A stretch of 64,000 nt of DNA from Alishewanella metallidurans (GTDB lineage: Bacteria > Pseudomonadota > Gammaproteobacteria > Enterobacterales > Alteromonadaceae): assembly GCF_036983985.1 (NCBI RefSeq), contig NZ_JALAHQ010000003.1:372001-436000 (forward strand), read 5' to 3'. The notes under the pieces were generated by a model, which saw nothing but the letters and a program-made list of their open reading frames with translations, made no database searches and was not told the origin of the DNA. The translations under genes and the position numbers were made by a program. Position 1 is the stretch's first letter, and each line of letters starts with the position of its first letter. Shown here piece after piece: positions 44,989-53,791 of the stretch.

Positions 44989-45456
44989 ATGAAAGTAGCC
45001 AAACTTATATTTAGCTTAGGTGTTATTGCTGCAGCAACGAGTTTTTCAACAGCTGTACTTGCTGATAGCAACGGCCATAACGGCCATCACCATAAAGGCA
45101 CACGTCATTCACAAGCTATGCCGATGCAGCGCATGCTAGGTAAGGTAAAGCTTACCGAGGAGCAACGCGAGCAAGTTAAGCAGTTAGTGCAGCAGCATCG
45201 CGTTGCGCACAAAGAACAACGTATCGGCAACACTGAACGCAAACAATTACGGGAATTAATAGAGGCGACGCAGTTTGATGCGGTAGCGGTACGCCAGTTA
45301 TTGGAGCAACAGCAGAGTGCGCGCCTTGAACAGCGCGTAGCAAGGATGGAGCTAAGGCACCAGATCTTGCAAGTGTTAACTGACGAGCAGCGTTTGCAAA
45401 TGGCGGAACAGAAATCGCATTGGCAACAAAGAAAATCGCAGCGTAAACAGTCTTAA
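44989..45456 (+). CDS. cpxP: CpxP/Spy family periplasmic chaperone
   Basis: 155 residues from ATG 44989, with AGGAG 8 bases upstream. A signal peptide (about 1-24, AVLA-D) is followed by a histidine-rich stretch (GHNGHHHKG), then the helical LTxxQ repeats of the family: LTEEQREQ and LTDEQRLQ. CpxP inhibits CpxA and helps clear misfolded proteins. Its place divergent from cpxRA, next to a CpxR box, supports the assignment over Spy. Confidence 0.88.
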   Translation: MKVAKLIFSLGVIAAATSFSTAVLADSNGHNGHHHKGTRHSQAMPMQRMLGKVKLTEEQREQVKQLVQQHRVAHKEQRIGNTERKQLRELIEATQFDAVAVRQLLEQQQSARLEQRVARMELRHQILQVLTDEQRLQMAEQKSHWQQRKSQRKQS

Positions 45457-45463
45457 GTTAGTT

Positions 45464-45494
45464 AAAAGCAGCAAGCTTTGGCTTGCTGCTTTAT
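45464..45494. terminator. Bidirectional terminator between cpxP and ntrC
   Basis: Perfect 12-bp stem (45465-45476 with 45481-45492), 4-base loop, with A-rich and T-rich flanks. It reaches the ntrC stop codon. Confidence 0.88.
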
Positions 45495-46906
45495 TTCAGC
45501 TCTTTCAGTTTTCGGGTTAAGGTATTTCGTCCCCAGCCTAACAGTCTTGCTGCTTCTTGCTTGTGGCCATGGGTAAATTGCAGCGCTTGCTGCAAGGCAA
45601 TACGTTCAAACTCCGGTGTTGCACTGGCTAAAATGTTGTCGTCACCAGCCGCTAGTTTATCCGCTATCCATAATGCTAACGTGTGTTGCCAACTGGACGC
45701 TTGGTTTGCTGCAGGTATTTGCACTGTTGATGGCGTATTCTTGTTTGACGCAATAAATTCGGGTGGTAAATCAGCTATGGCGATGTTTTTGCCACTGGCC
45801 ATTACGGTAAGCCAGCGACAGGTGTTTTCTAGCTGGCGCACATTGCCTGGCCACTCTAATTGGGTTAGAAACTGCTCAGCGGCTTGGCTGAGTATTTTAG
45901 CTTCTACATTCAGCTCTTTAGCTGCTTGTTGCAAAAAGTGCTGTGCCAGTTTAGCGATATCTTGCTGACGCTCTTTCAGTGGTGGTAAGTGCACTCTAAT
46001 GACGTTAAGTCGATGAAATAAATCTTCACGAAACTTGTTTTCACTAACCAGCTGTTCAAGGTTTTGGTGGGTAGCAGCAATAATACGCACGTCTACCGTA
46101 ACGGCTTGATGGCCACCCACTCGGTAAAATTGACCTTCAGCAAGTACTCTAAGCAAACGTGTTTGCACATCTAGTGGCATATCGCCAATTTCATCAAGAA
46201 ATAACGTACCGCCATTAGCTTGTTCAAAGCGACCTTTACGTAAACTATTGGCACCAGTAAACGCGCCTTTTTCATGGCCGAATAATTCCGACTCTATTAA
46301 ATCTTTCGGTATAGCGGCCATGTTTAATGCAATAAATGGCGCGGCACTGCGTGGGCTATGTTGGTGTAACGCGCCAGCAACCAGTTCTTTGCCCGTACCC
46401 GATTGGCCGTTAATTAATACACTGATACTGGATCGCGCTAAGCGGCCGATAGCGCGAAATACGTCTTGCATTGCCGGAGACTCGCCAATAATTTGGCTAG
46501 ATAGGGTTTGAATACTAACACTGAGTTTGGGCTGGTTTATTTGAGCGTGCTCAATAGCGCGTTGGATCAGTGCTATGGCGTCGTTAATATCAAAGGGTTT
46601 GGGTAAGTATTCAAACGCCCCGCGCTTAAAGGCATTAACTGCGCTGTCGAGATCGGAATGCGCCGTCATAATAATAACGGGTAAATTAGGTGCTAATTGC
46701 TGTAATTTGCTTAGCAGCGCCATGCCATCAGTGCCTGGCATACGAATGTCTGATACGACAACCGTTGGTTGCTCGTGCTGCAGTCGTTGCAACATAATAT
46801 CTGCAGAGGCGAAACTTTCTGAGGCAATTTGTGCTCGGGCTAATGCTTTTTCTAGTACCCAACGAATAGAATTATCGTCATCTACAATCCATACTGTCGG
46901 TGCCAT
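45491..46906 (-). CDS. glnG: Nitrogen regulatory response regulator NtrC
   Basis: Sigma-54 activator of nitrogen genes, 471 residues. Receiver with acceptor Asp53 (VVSDIRMPGTD). AAA+ domain with Walker A GQSGTGKE, the sigma-54-contacting GAFTGA motif, and LFLDEIGDMP. C-terminal Fis-type helix-turn-helix (QEAARLLGWGRNTLTRKL). It begins 4 bases after ntrB. Matching NtrC sites lie upstream of glnA in this window. Confidence 0.97.
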   Translation of the reverse strand: MAPTVWIVDDDNSIRWVLEKALARAQIASESFASADIMLQRLQHEQPTVVVSDIRMPGTDGMALLSKLQQLAPNLPVIIMTAHSDLDSAVNAFKRGAFEYLPKPFDINDAIALIQRAIEHAQINQPKLSVSIQTLSSQIIGESPAMQDVFRAIGRLARSSISVLINGQSGTGKELVAGALHQHSPRSAAPFIALNMAAIPKDLIESELFGHEKGAFTGANSLRKGRFEQANGGTLFLDEIGDMPLDVQTRLLRVLAEGQFYRVGGHQAVTVDVRIIAATHQNLEQLVSENKFREDLFHRLNVIRVHLPPLKERQQDIAKLAQHFLQQAAKELNVEAKILSQAAEQFLTQLEWPGNVRQLENTCRWLTVMASGKNIAIADLPPEFIASNKNTPSTVQIPAANQASSWQHTLALWIADKLAAGDDNILASATPEFERIALQQALQFTHGHKQEAARLLGWGRNTLTRKLKELK

Positions 46907-46910
46907 TAGC

Positions 46911-47987
46911 TTAATCCTCAGCCTGCGTAATAGGCAAATATAAGGTAAATTCAGTATGCCCCGGCCAGCTAGCGCAGTCTATCCAGCCGCCATGTTGATG
47001 AATAAGGGTTTGCGCAATAGAAAGACCAAGCCCCGTGCCATTAGCGTGGCCACTCACCATCGGGTAAAATAGTGTGTCTTTTATTTCAGCAAGAATGCCT
47101 GGGCCGTTATCTATAACTCGAACTAACGCCACGAGTTTATGTCTTTTACCGTGCAAGGTATGTTGTTGCAGCACTCGGCTTTGAATCGATATTGTAGGTT
47201 GTGCTGTGTTGCTTAGTGCTTGCTGGGCATTACGTATAATATTAAGTAACGCTTGCTCAAGTAATTCGGCATCAAATGAAAAATCAGGAATGCTCGGATC
47301 GTAATCACGATTAAAACGTACATTAGCGGGGTTATCCATTACAGCTAACTGTCGCACTTGTTCTATTACTTGATGCAAATTGTTATTAACGCTGTGTATA
47401 ACCCGATATGGGCCCAATAAACGATCTACCAAATTTCGCAATCGGTCTGCTTGGCTAATAATGAGTTGGGTATATTCTTTTTGTTCTTCGTTTAACGATT
47501 CTTCTAGCAACTGCGCGGCACCGCGTAAGCCGCCAAGCGGATTTTTAATTTCATGGGCGAGACCACGGATTAACTCACGTGCAGCAACGTGCTGATGCTG
47601 TTGTAAGTTCTCTAAACTTATTTTACGTTGATGATTAACTTGACGAATTTCAAGTAATAGGTGATTAGTCGGTCGTTCGCTAAGTGATACAACGATATCT
47701 AACAGTAAATGCCTACCATCAGCTAATACCGCCTGTATTTCACTAACACCAAAACCTTGTTTATCAGTTAGCGCGCTGTGTAAGCGAGTAGAACTGAGTT
47801 CTGTATGTTGGAATAAACTAGGGAATGGTTGATGGTTAAGGCGTTTTTCGCCTAAACCTAGCACTGCACAGCATGCGGTATTAAAATACCGGATCTGCAA
47901 GTTAGCATCTAACAGCATAACGGCGGTGGTTAGCTGTTCAGTAATATTAGTGTGTAGTTGCTCTGTCGCGTTATCAAATTGTGTCAC
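46911..47987 (-). CDS. glnL: Nitrogen regulation sensor kinase NtrB
   Basis: Cytoplasmic kinase/phosphatase of NtrC controlled by PII, 358 residues. A PAS domain (about 10-120) precedes the H-box AHEIKNPLGGLRGAAQLL with the phospho-accepting histidine near 144. N-box ALLNIIRNAQQAL, VIDNGPGI and GTGLGLSIAQ are intact. No membrane helices. A DUF4124 gene lies between it and glnA, unlike the compact E. coli glnALG. Confidence 0.96.
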   Translation of the reverse strand: MTQFDNATEQLHTNITEQLTTAVMLLDANLQIRYFNTACCAVLGLGEKRLNHQPFPSLFQHTELSSTRLHSALTDKQGFGVSEIQAVLADGRHLLLDIVVSLSERPTNHLLLEIRQVNHQRKISLENLQQHQHVAARELIRGLAHEIKNPLGGLRGAAQLLEESLNEEQKEYTQLIISQADRLRNLVDRLLGPYRVIHSVNNNLHQVIEQVRQLAVMDNPANVRFNRDYDPSIPDFSFDAELLEQALLNIIRNAQQALSNTAQPTISIQSRVLQQHTLHGKRHKLVALVRVIDNGPGILAEIKDTLFYPMVSGHANGTGLGLSIAQTLIHQHGGWIDCASWPGHTEFTLYLPITQAED

Positions 47988-48065
47988 TATGTCACCCTTT
48001 GCACCAAAGTGGTGCGTAGCGCTAGTAGTGTAATTCAGTTTAGTGTGAAATGCATGAAATACAGT

Positions 48066-48584
48066 TTAGTTAGCCGATATTGTTGACGTTCTGTGTAAGT
48101 AGAATGTTGTAACCGGGCTAGTGGCAATAACTTTACCTTGCTGATCAAACAGTTCCATTTGTAATTTATGTTCGCCGCGCTCAATATCGCGTAATATAAA
48201 TACCGCATTACTTTGCGGCTCTGCTAGAGGTTGGCCATCTACCAATAACCGCACTCGCAGGCCGCGTTCAAACATCGGACCAATTTTACCGGTTACATAA
48301 ACAGAGCCAGTGTTGTCACGCACTGTGGCTTGGTCTTCAGGCTGGGCAATATCTACCGTATAGGGTTCTTTGGCTGGAGGTTTACGTGCAGGTAAGGTTG
48401 GATCTGTCGCAGCCATGATGTTGGCTCGACTTGATAGGTTAAGCTCTTCAGCACCAGCTTGCGGGCTATCAGAAAACACTAAAACACCATTAGCGTCTTT
48501 GGTAACAAAAACCTTTTTATTGTCCTGAGCATATAGCGCGCTGCTTGCTAGCAATAATATTAAAACAAATCCTATTTTATTCAT
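48066..48584 (-). CDS. DUF4124 domain exported protein
   Basis: 172 residues from ATG 48582-48584, with GGA about 7 bases upstream. Signal peptide (about 1-19, SALYA-Q). The DUF4124 region KVFVTKDANGVLVFSDSPQ follows, then a linker and a C-terminal Ig-like beta domain (VDIAQPEDQATVRDN, LLVDGQPLAEPQ, RGEHKLQMELFD). Function unknown. Homologues commonly sit between glnA and ntrB in gammaproteobacteria, as far as I recall; nothing else ties it to nitrogen. Confidence 0.8.
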   Translation of the reverse strand: MNKIGFVLILLLASSALYAQDNKKVFVTKDANGVLVFSDSPQAGAEELNLSSRANIMAATDPTLPARKPPAKEPYTVDIAQPEDQATVRDNTGSVYVTGKIGPMFERGLRVRLLVDGQPLAEPQSNAVFILRDIERGEHKLQMELFDQQGKVIATSPVTTFYLHRTSTISAN

Positions 48585-48657
48585 AACTGCGTCCATTTGC
48601 ATTTTATTATTATTGTTTTATTGGCCGCTACTTTAACGTGTTTTGTATTATTTTTCT

Positions 48658-48684
48658 ACAAAAAAAGCTCACCGTAGTGAGCTT
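48658..48684 (-). terminator. Terminator of glnA
   Basis: Perfect 8-bp stem (48665-48672 with 48677-48684), 4-base loop, then a run of seven T on the minus strand, 18 bases after the glnA stop. Confidence 0.9.
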
Positions 48685-48701
48685 CATATTGAACCAGTAG
48701 C

Positions 48702-50111
48702 TTAAACGCTATAGTAAAGTTCAAACTCTAATGGATGAACAGCTACAGCTACTCTTAGGGCTTCGGCACGTTTGATACCGATGTAAGCATCGATCATTGC
48801 ATCAGACATAACGCCGCCTTTAGTAAATATTGCGCGGTTTTTATCTAACTCGTTTAGCGCCTCTTCCAATGTACTGGCTACCTTAGGAATATTCGCTGCT
48901 TCTTCTGCTGGCAAGTCATATAAATCTTTATCCATGGCATCGCCAGGATGAATTTTATTTTGAATACCGTCTAAGCCTGCCATTAACTGGGCAGCAAAAG
49001 CCAGGTATGGGTTAGCCGCTGGATCTGGAAAGCGACATTCAATACGGCGTGCTTTAGCACTAGACACTAACGGAATACGAATAGATGCTGAGCGGTTACG
49101 CGCCGAGTACGCTAACATTACCGGCGCTTCGTAGTGAGGCACTAAACGTTTGTATGAGTTAGTTGATGGGTTGGTAAACGCATTTAACGCTTTAGCATGT
49201 TTAATTAAACCACCAATGTAGTACAGCGCTAATTCTGACAAGCCAGCATATTTATCACCAGCAAATAAGTTGACGCCGTTTTTAACTAATGATTGATGGC
49301 AGTGCATGCCTGAACCGTTATCGCCAACCAGTGGTTTTGGCATAAAGGTAACGGTTTTACCATACAGGTGAGCAACGTTTTGTACTACATACTTTAGCTG
49401 CTGAGTTTCATCTGCCTTTTTTGTTAAGCTATTAAATTTAGTAGCAATTTCGTTTTGTCCAGCAGTAGCTACTTCATGATGATGAGCTTCAACTGTTTGC
49501 CCCATTTCCTCTAGCACCATACACATAGCGCTGCGAATATCGTGGCTTGAGTCTACTGGTGGCAGCGGAAAATAACCGCCTTTTACGCTTGGACGGTGGC
49601 CTTTATTGCCCTCTTCGTAACTCGTGCCTGAGTTCCAAGCCGCTTCAGTGGAGTTAATTTTGAAGAAAGACCCTGACATATTGGTTTCAAAGCGAATGTC
49701 GTCAAACATAAAAAACTCTGGCTCTGGGCCGAACAGCGCAGTGTCGGCAATACCGGTCGACTTTAGGTATTCTTCCGAGCGTTTAGCAATAGAACGAGGG
49801 TCACGGTCATACCCTTGCATAGTGCTTGGTTCAATAACATCACAGGTAATAATTAATGTGGTTTCTTCAAAAAACGGATCTAACACCGCGGTGCTGGTGT
49901 CGGGCATTAAAATCATGTCTGAGTCGTTTATGCCTTTCCAGCCAGCCATTGACGAGCCGTCAAACATTTTCCCGTCTTCAAAAAAGTCTTCATTAATCTG
50001 GTTAGCTGGAATGGTAAGGTGCTGCTCTTTACCCTTAGTGTCGGTAAAACGTAAATCTACAAACTTAACTTCATTTTCTTTCATTAAACTCAGTACAGAT
50101 GATGCAGACAT
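48702..50111 (-). CDS. glnA: Glutamine synthetase type I
   Basis: Makes glutamine from glutamate, ammonia and ATP. It is 469 residues from ATG 50109-50111, which has GGAGG 5 bases upstream. Seen are KFVDLRFTDTKGK, MFDGSSMAGW, metal/substrate motifs EAHHHEVATAGQNEI and HCHQSL, and ATP-site NSYKRLVPHYEAP. The adenylylation tyrosine is expected in DLYDLP, so this is the GSI-beta form regulated by GlnE. Transcribed from a sigma-54 promoter with two NtrC sites; ends at its own terminator. Confidence 0.98.
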   Translation of the reverse strand: MSASSVLSLMKENEVKFVDLRFTDTKGKEQHLTIPANQINEDFFEDGKMFDGSSMAGWKGINDSDMILMPDTSTAVLDPFFEETTLIITCDVIEPSTMQGYDRDPRSIAKRSEEYLKSTGIADTALFGPEPEFFMFDDIRFETNMSGSFFKINSTEAAWNSGTSYEEGNKGHRPSVKGGYFPLPPVDSSHDIRSAMCMVLEEMGQTVEAHHHEVATAGQNEIATKFNSLTKKADETQQLKYVVQNVAHLYGKTVTFMPKPLVGDNGSGMHCHQSLVKNGVNLFAGDKYAGLSELALYYIGGLIKHAKALNAFTNPSTNSYKRLVPHYEAPVMLAYSARNRSASIRIPLVSSAKARRIECRFPDPAANPYLAFAAQLMAGLDGIQNKIHPGDAMDKDLYDLPAEEAANIPKVASTLEEALNELDKNRAIFTKGGVMSDAMIDAYIGIKRAEALRVAVAVHPLEFELYYSV

Positions 50112-50162
50112 GCATTCCTCCAATTAATTAGTTTTTAGCTACTTACTACAGTCATTTGTTTA

Positions 50163-50180
50163 ATGCTAGTTATATGCCAA
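50163..50180 (-). promoter_or_regulatory. glnAp: Sigma-54 promoter of glnA
   Basis: Minus strand TTGGCATATAACTAGCAT: GG and GC separated by exactly 10 bases as required for -24/-12. The predicted start is near 50153, giving a leader of about 42 bases. Tandem NtrC sites lie about 97 and 118 bases upstream. Confidence 0.75.
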
Positions 50181-50241
50181 ACATGTAACCTATTGATAAT
50201 AAGTGTTATGTTTGAATTTCCAATTAAAGCCCATATTAGTT

Positions 50242-50258
50242 TGCACTATTTTGGTGCG
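50242..50258 (-). promoter_or_regulatory. NtrC binding site 1 (strong)
   Basis: TGCACTATTTTGGTGCG matches the NtrC enhancer consensus (TGCAC-N7-GTGCA) in all but the last base. It is centred about 97 bases upstream of the predicted glnA start. Confidence 0.8.
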
Positions 50259-50262
50259 CCGT

Positions 50263-50279
50263 TGCTCTTTTTAGGTGCG
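50263..50279 (-). promoter_or_regulatory. NtrC binding site 2 (weaker)
   Basis: TGCTCTTTTTAGGTGCG, same 17-base layout, offset by 21 bases (two helical turns) from site 1, as expected for cooperative NtrC dimers. Confidence 0.6.
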
Positions 50280-50452
50280 TATGCACAAGGCTAATAACGA
50301 TACATTAACGCACTGCTAAAAAATAAATTGCTAAAACTGCTGTTGCAGTTTTTCTTTCTGTATAAAAAAAGAGTAGAATATGCGCCCTTAAGTTTCAGTT
50401 AGTTTTGCCTGGTGGTCATTATGGTCATCTAGTGCCACAGAGGATAGTTTAC

Positions 50453-52291
50453 ATGAGCGTTACTGCAACAAATTTAGATAAACTGCGCAATATTGCCATT
50501 ATTGCTCACGTTGACCACGGTAAAACAACCTTGGTTGATAAACTATTACAGCAATCAGGCACTTTTGATGCTCGCGCTAAATTACAAGAGCGCATGATGG
50601 ACTCTGATGCGCAGGAATCTGAACGTGGTATAACTATCCTAGCGAAAAACACCTCGGTACGCTGGAATGGCTATCACATTAATATTCTTGATACACCGGG
50701 CCACGCCGACTTCGGTGGTGAGGTTGAGCGTGTATTATCAATGGCCGACTCAGTATTATTACTGGTTGATGCGGTTGATGGCCCAATGCCGCAGACGCGT
50801 TTTGTGACGCAAAAAGCGTTTGCTCATGGTTTAAAGCCAATAGTAGTAGTAAATAAAATTGACCGTCCGGGCGCGCGTCCAGATTGGGTTATTGACCAAG
50901 TATTCGATTTATTCGACAACTTAGGTGCTACTGACGAACAGTTAGACTTTCCAATTGTTTACGCATCGGCGTTAAACGGTTGGGCAACCTTAGATTACAA
51001 CGATAAAAAAGAAAATATCGACGATCTATTCGCCGCTATTGTTAAGCACGTTGCACCACCATCAGTAGAGCTAAACGGCGAAACCCAAATTCAAGTTTCT
51101 CAGTTAGATTATTCTAGCTACTTAGGCATTATCGGTATCGGCCGTATTAAGCGTGGTACGTTAAAGCCAAACCAGCAAGTCACTATTCTTAGTGCTGATG
51201 GTAAAAAGCGTAATGCTAAAGTTGGCCAAGTATTTGGTTACTTAGGTTTAGAGCGCGTTGAAATTGAAGAAGCCACCGCGGGTGACATTGTTGCCTTTAC
51301 CGGTTTAGGCGAGCTGAAAATTTCTGACACCATTTGTACTACCACTAAACCTGAAGCGTTACCGCCATTAACCATTGATGAGCCTACGGTAACAATGACG
51401 TTTCAAGTTAATACCTCACCTTTTGCTGGTAAAGAAGGTAAGTTTGTTACCTCACGTCAAATTTTAGATCGCTTACAGTCAGAGTTAAAACACAACGTCG
51501 CGTTACGAGTTGAAGAAACGGGCGACGGTGATAAATTCCGTGTGTCAGGCCGTGGCGAATTGCATTTAAGCGTATTAATTGAAAGTATGCGTCGTGAAGG
51601 TTATGAATTGGCTGTATCGCGTCCAGAAGTAATCATGAAAGTGATCGATGATGTGAAAATGGAGCCAATGGAAAACGTTACCATTGACTGTGAAGAGAAG
51701 CATCAGGGTTCAATCATGGAAAAAATGGGTGAGCGTAAAGCGGAAATCACTAACATGCAGCCAGATGGTAAAGGCCGTATTCGTTTAGATTTCATGATGC
51801 CAAGCCGTGGTTTAATTGGTTTTAGAACTGACTTTATGACCATCACTTCAGGTACTGGTTTAATGTACCACAGCTTTGATCACTACGGCCCGTATAAAGG
51901 CGGCACTATTGGTCAGCGCACTAACGGCGTAATGATTTCAAACGCTATGGGTAAAGCTGCTGGTTATGCCATCTTCTCGTTGCAGGAACGTGGTCGTATG
52001 TTTATAGGTCATGCTGAAGAAGTTTATGAAGGCCAAGTTATTGGTATTCATAGCCGTAGCAATGACTTAACAGTTAACTGCTTAAAAGGTAAACAGTTAA
52101 CTAACGTACGTGCTTCTGGTACTGACGAAGCCATTACTTTAGTACCACCAATTCGTTATACACTGGAGCAAGCGCTTGAGTTTATTGATGATGATGAATT
52201 GGTTGAAGTAACGCCTAAGTCTATTCGTTTACGTAAGCGTCATTTAACTGAAAATGACCGTAAACGTGCGAATCGTGGTAACTCAGATTAA
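50453..52291 (+). CDS. typA: Ribosome-associated GTPase TypA/BipA
   Basis: Translation-factor GTPase acting in 50S assembly at low temperature and in stress. It is 612 residues from ATG 50453 (GAGGA 9 bases upstream); this agrees better with the family than the ORF's longer upstream start. G1 AHVDHGKTT at 18-26, ERGITI, DTPGHADF and NKIDRPGARP are intact. EF-G-like domains and the BipA C-terminal domain follow. Divergent from glnA, as in E. coli; ends at a terminator. Confidence 0.97.
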   Translation: MSVTATNLDKLRNIAIIAHVDHGKTTLVDKLLQQSGTFDARAKLQERMMDSDAQESERGITILAKNTSVRWNGYHINILDTPGHADFGGEVERVLSMADSVLLLVDAVDGPMPQTRFVTQKAFAHGLKPIVVVNKIDRPGARPDWVIDQVFDLFDNLGATDEQLDFPIVYASALNGWATLDYNDKKENIDDLFAAIVKHVAPPSVELNGETQIQVSQLDYSSYLGIIGIGRIKRGTLKPNQQVTILSADGKKRNAKVGQVFGYLGLERVEIEEATAGDIVAFTGLGELKISDTICTTTKPEALPPLTIDEPTVTMTFQVNTSPFAGKEGKFVTSRQILDRLQSELKHNVALRVEETGDGDKFRVSGRGELHLSVLIESMRREGYELAVSRPEVIMKVIDDVKMEPMENVTIDCEEKHQGSIMEKMGERKAEITNMQPDGKGRIRLDFMMPSRGLIGFRTDFMTITSGTGLMYHSFDHYGPYKGGTIGQRTNGVMISNAMGKAAGYAIFSLQERGRMFIGHAEEVYEGQVIGIHSRSNDLTVNCLKGKQLTNVRASGTDEAITLVPPIRYTLEQALEFIDDDELVEVTPKSIRLRKRHLTENDRKRANRGNSD

Positions 52292-52308
52292 TTCTGTTAG
52301 ATAGTGAC

Positions 52309-52335
52309 AAGCCGGCCAATGTGCCGGCTTTTTTA
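52309..52335 (+). terminator. Terminator after typA
   Basis: 8-bp stem AAGCCGGC/GCCGGCTT with a 6-base loop, ending in a run of T. Confidence 0.88.
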
Positions 52336-52421
52336 TTGTCACAATCTACTGAGGTGCGGATACTGGTTGCCGCGCTGCTTTTCTTGTATCCTCGGATAGT
52401 GTTTGTAACAAAGGAAACCTT

Positions 52422-53333
52422 ATGCGCCCTGATTGGCAAGCTAAATTAGAAAACGCGATACGCTTTACCAAACTGTACATTCAGCGTTGTCAGCAAGATC
52501 AAATCACTATGATTGGCGGCTATCTTGCCTATATCTCGTTATTGTCGTTGGTGCCATTTATTGCGGTAATGTTTACTATGTTGCGCGCATTCCCAATGTT
52601 TAGTGCGTTTCGCCAAAATATTGAAGCCTTTGTTTATGCTAATGTTATTCCATCGCGCGGTGAAGAAATTCAGCAATATATTAGCCAGTTTATTGGTAAT
52701 ACCGGTGGCATGACAGCGGTAGGCGTGTTTGCTTTAGTGATTGTCGCGCTGCTATTAATTAATAACATTGATAAAACGCTGAATAAAATTTGGCGCGTAA
52801 CCAAACGGCCAAGACCGATTATTTCCTTTTCTATTTATTGGATGATATTAACGCTCGGGCCAATTTTGTTTGGCTCGTCTATTGCGCTGAGTTCATATTT
52901 GGTTGGATTAACCCGTTTTGCTGATGACTATACGCCTGGCTTTTCAACATTACTGCTTGGTACCTTGCCATCGTTGATGTCGTTATTAGCATTCTTTATT
53001 TTATATCTAGTGGTACCAAATATTAAAGTGAGAGCTCGCCATGCTATTGCTGGCGCACTATTGGCTACGGTTTTATTTGAGCTGTCGAAACGCGGTTTTG
53101 CCTTTTATGTGACACACTTTCCATCCTACGACACTATTTATGGTGCGCTGGCGCTGGTGCCTATTTTATTTGTCTGGGTTTATATGTCGTGGTTAGTGGT
53201 ACTGCTTGGTGCTGAGCTTACCGCATTATTGCAGCAGCTGGCTGCAGATACTGAACGCCCGGATGCCGACGATCCTGATCAAATTACTAGCGATTCAGTA
53301 ATGGACGAACCACAACATAAAGACGTGGTGTAA
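52422..53333 (+). CDS. yihY: YihY/BrkB family inner-membrane protein
   Basis: 303 residues with about six membrane helices. Family features are the opening QDQITMIGGYLAYISLLSLVPF, the INNIDKTLNKIWRVTKRPR loop and the later FAFYVTHFPSYDTIYGALA and FVWVYMSWLVVLLGAEL. Once called ribonuclease BN by mistake; the true function is unclear. AAAGGA precedes the ATG. The next gene, dtd, starts 2 bases after the stop, the same order as E. coli yihY-dtd-yiiD. Confidence 0.94.
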   Translation: MRPDWQAKLENAIRFTKLYIQRCQQDQITMIGGYLAYISLLSLVPFIAVMFTMLRAFPMFSAFRQNIEAFVYANVIPSRGEEIQQYISQFIGNTGGMTAVGVFALVIVALLLINNIDKTLNKIWRVTKRPRPIISFSIYWMILTLGPILFGSSIALSSYLVGLTRFADDYTPGFSTLLLGTLPSLMSLLAFFILYLVVPNIKVRARHAIAGALLATVLFELSKRGFAFYVTHFPSYDTIYGALALVPILFVWVYMSWLVVLLGAELTALLQQLAADTERPDADDPDQITSDSVMDEPQHKDVV

Positions 53334-53335
53334 CA

Positions 53336-53773
53336 ATGAAGGCACTTATACAAAGAGTAAAACAGGCTTCAGTGAACGTAGATAATGTCATTATTGGTAA
53401 AATACAGCATGGCTTATTAGTGCTGCTGGGTGTTGAAGCAACCGATAGTGACGCTGAATTAGCTAAACTGGTACACAAGGTTTGTCATTATCGTGTGTTT
53501 GCTGATGATAACGGCAAGATGAATTTAAACGTACAGCAGGTGAAAGGCAGCTTATTAGTGGTGTCGCAGTTTACACTCGCTGCTGATACGCAGTCCGGTT
53601 TACGCCCCAGTTTTACACCCGCGGCAACGCCAGATAAAGCATGGCAATATTATCAGGATTTTATTACCCGATGCCAAGCTTTGGGTTTAGAGGTGGCTAC
53701 TGGCCAGTTTGGTGCTGACATGCAAGTCAGCTTGGTTAATGATGGGCCGGTAACATTTTTACTGTCAAACTAA
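53336..53773 (+). CDS. dtd: D-aminoacyl-tRNA deacylase
   Basis: Frees D-amino acids and glycine mischarged on tRNA. It is 145 residues, standard length. The substrate pocket motifs SQFTLAADTQSGLRPSF and the C-terminal NDGPVTFLLSN (cis Gly-Pro) are present. Coupled to yihY by a 2-base gap. Confidence 0.97.
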   Translation: MKALIQRVKQASVNVDNVIIGKIQHGLLVLLGVEATDSDAELAKLVHKVCHYRVFADDNGKMNLNVQQVKGSLLVVSQFTLAADTQSGLRPSFTPAATPDKAWQYYQDFITRCQALGLEVATGQFGADMQVSLVNDGPVTFLLSN

Positions 53774-53791
53774 CTTTTCGGAATCAGCTCT

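Noticed and set aside
45483..45968. Long plus-strand ORF opposite ntrC
   Set aside because: Fully antisense to a clear NtrC coding region; serine/cysteine-rich composition typical of a shadow frame.
49624..50127. 167-codon plus-strand ORF opposite glnA
   Set aside because: Antisense shadow of the conserved glutamine synthetase N-terminus.
50343..50379. TTGCAG ... TAGAAT as a sigma-70 promoter for typA
   Set aside because: The gap between the hexamers is 25 bases, too long; other pairings are poor.
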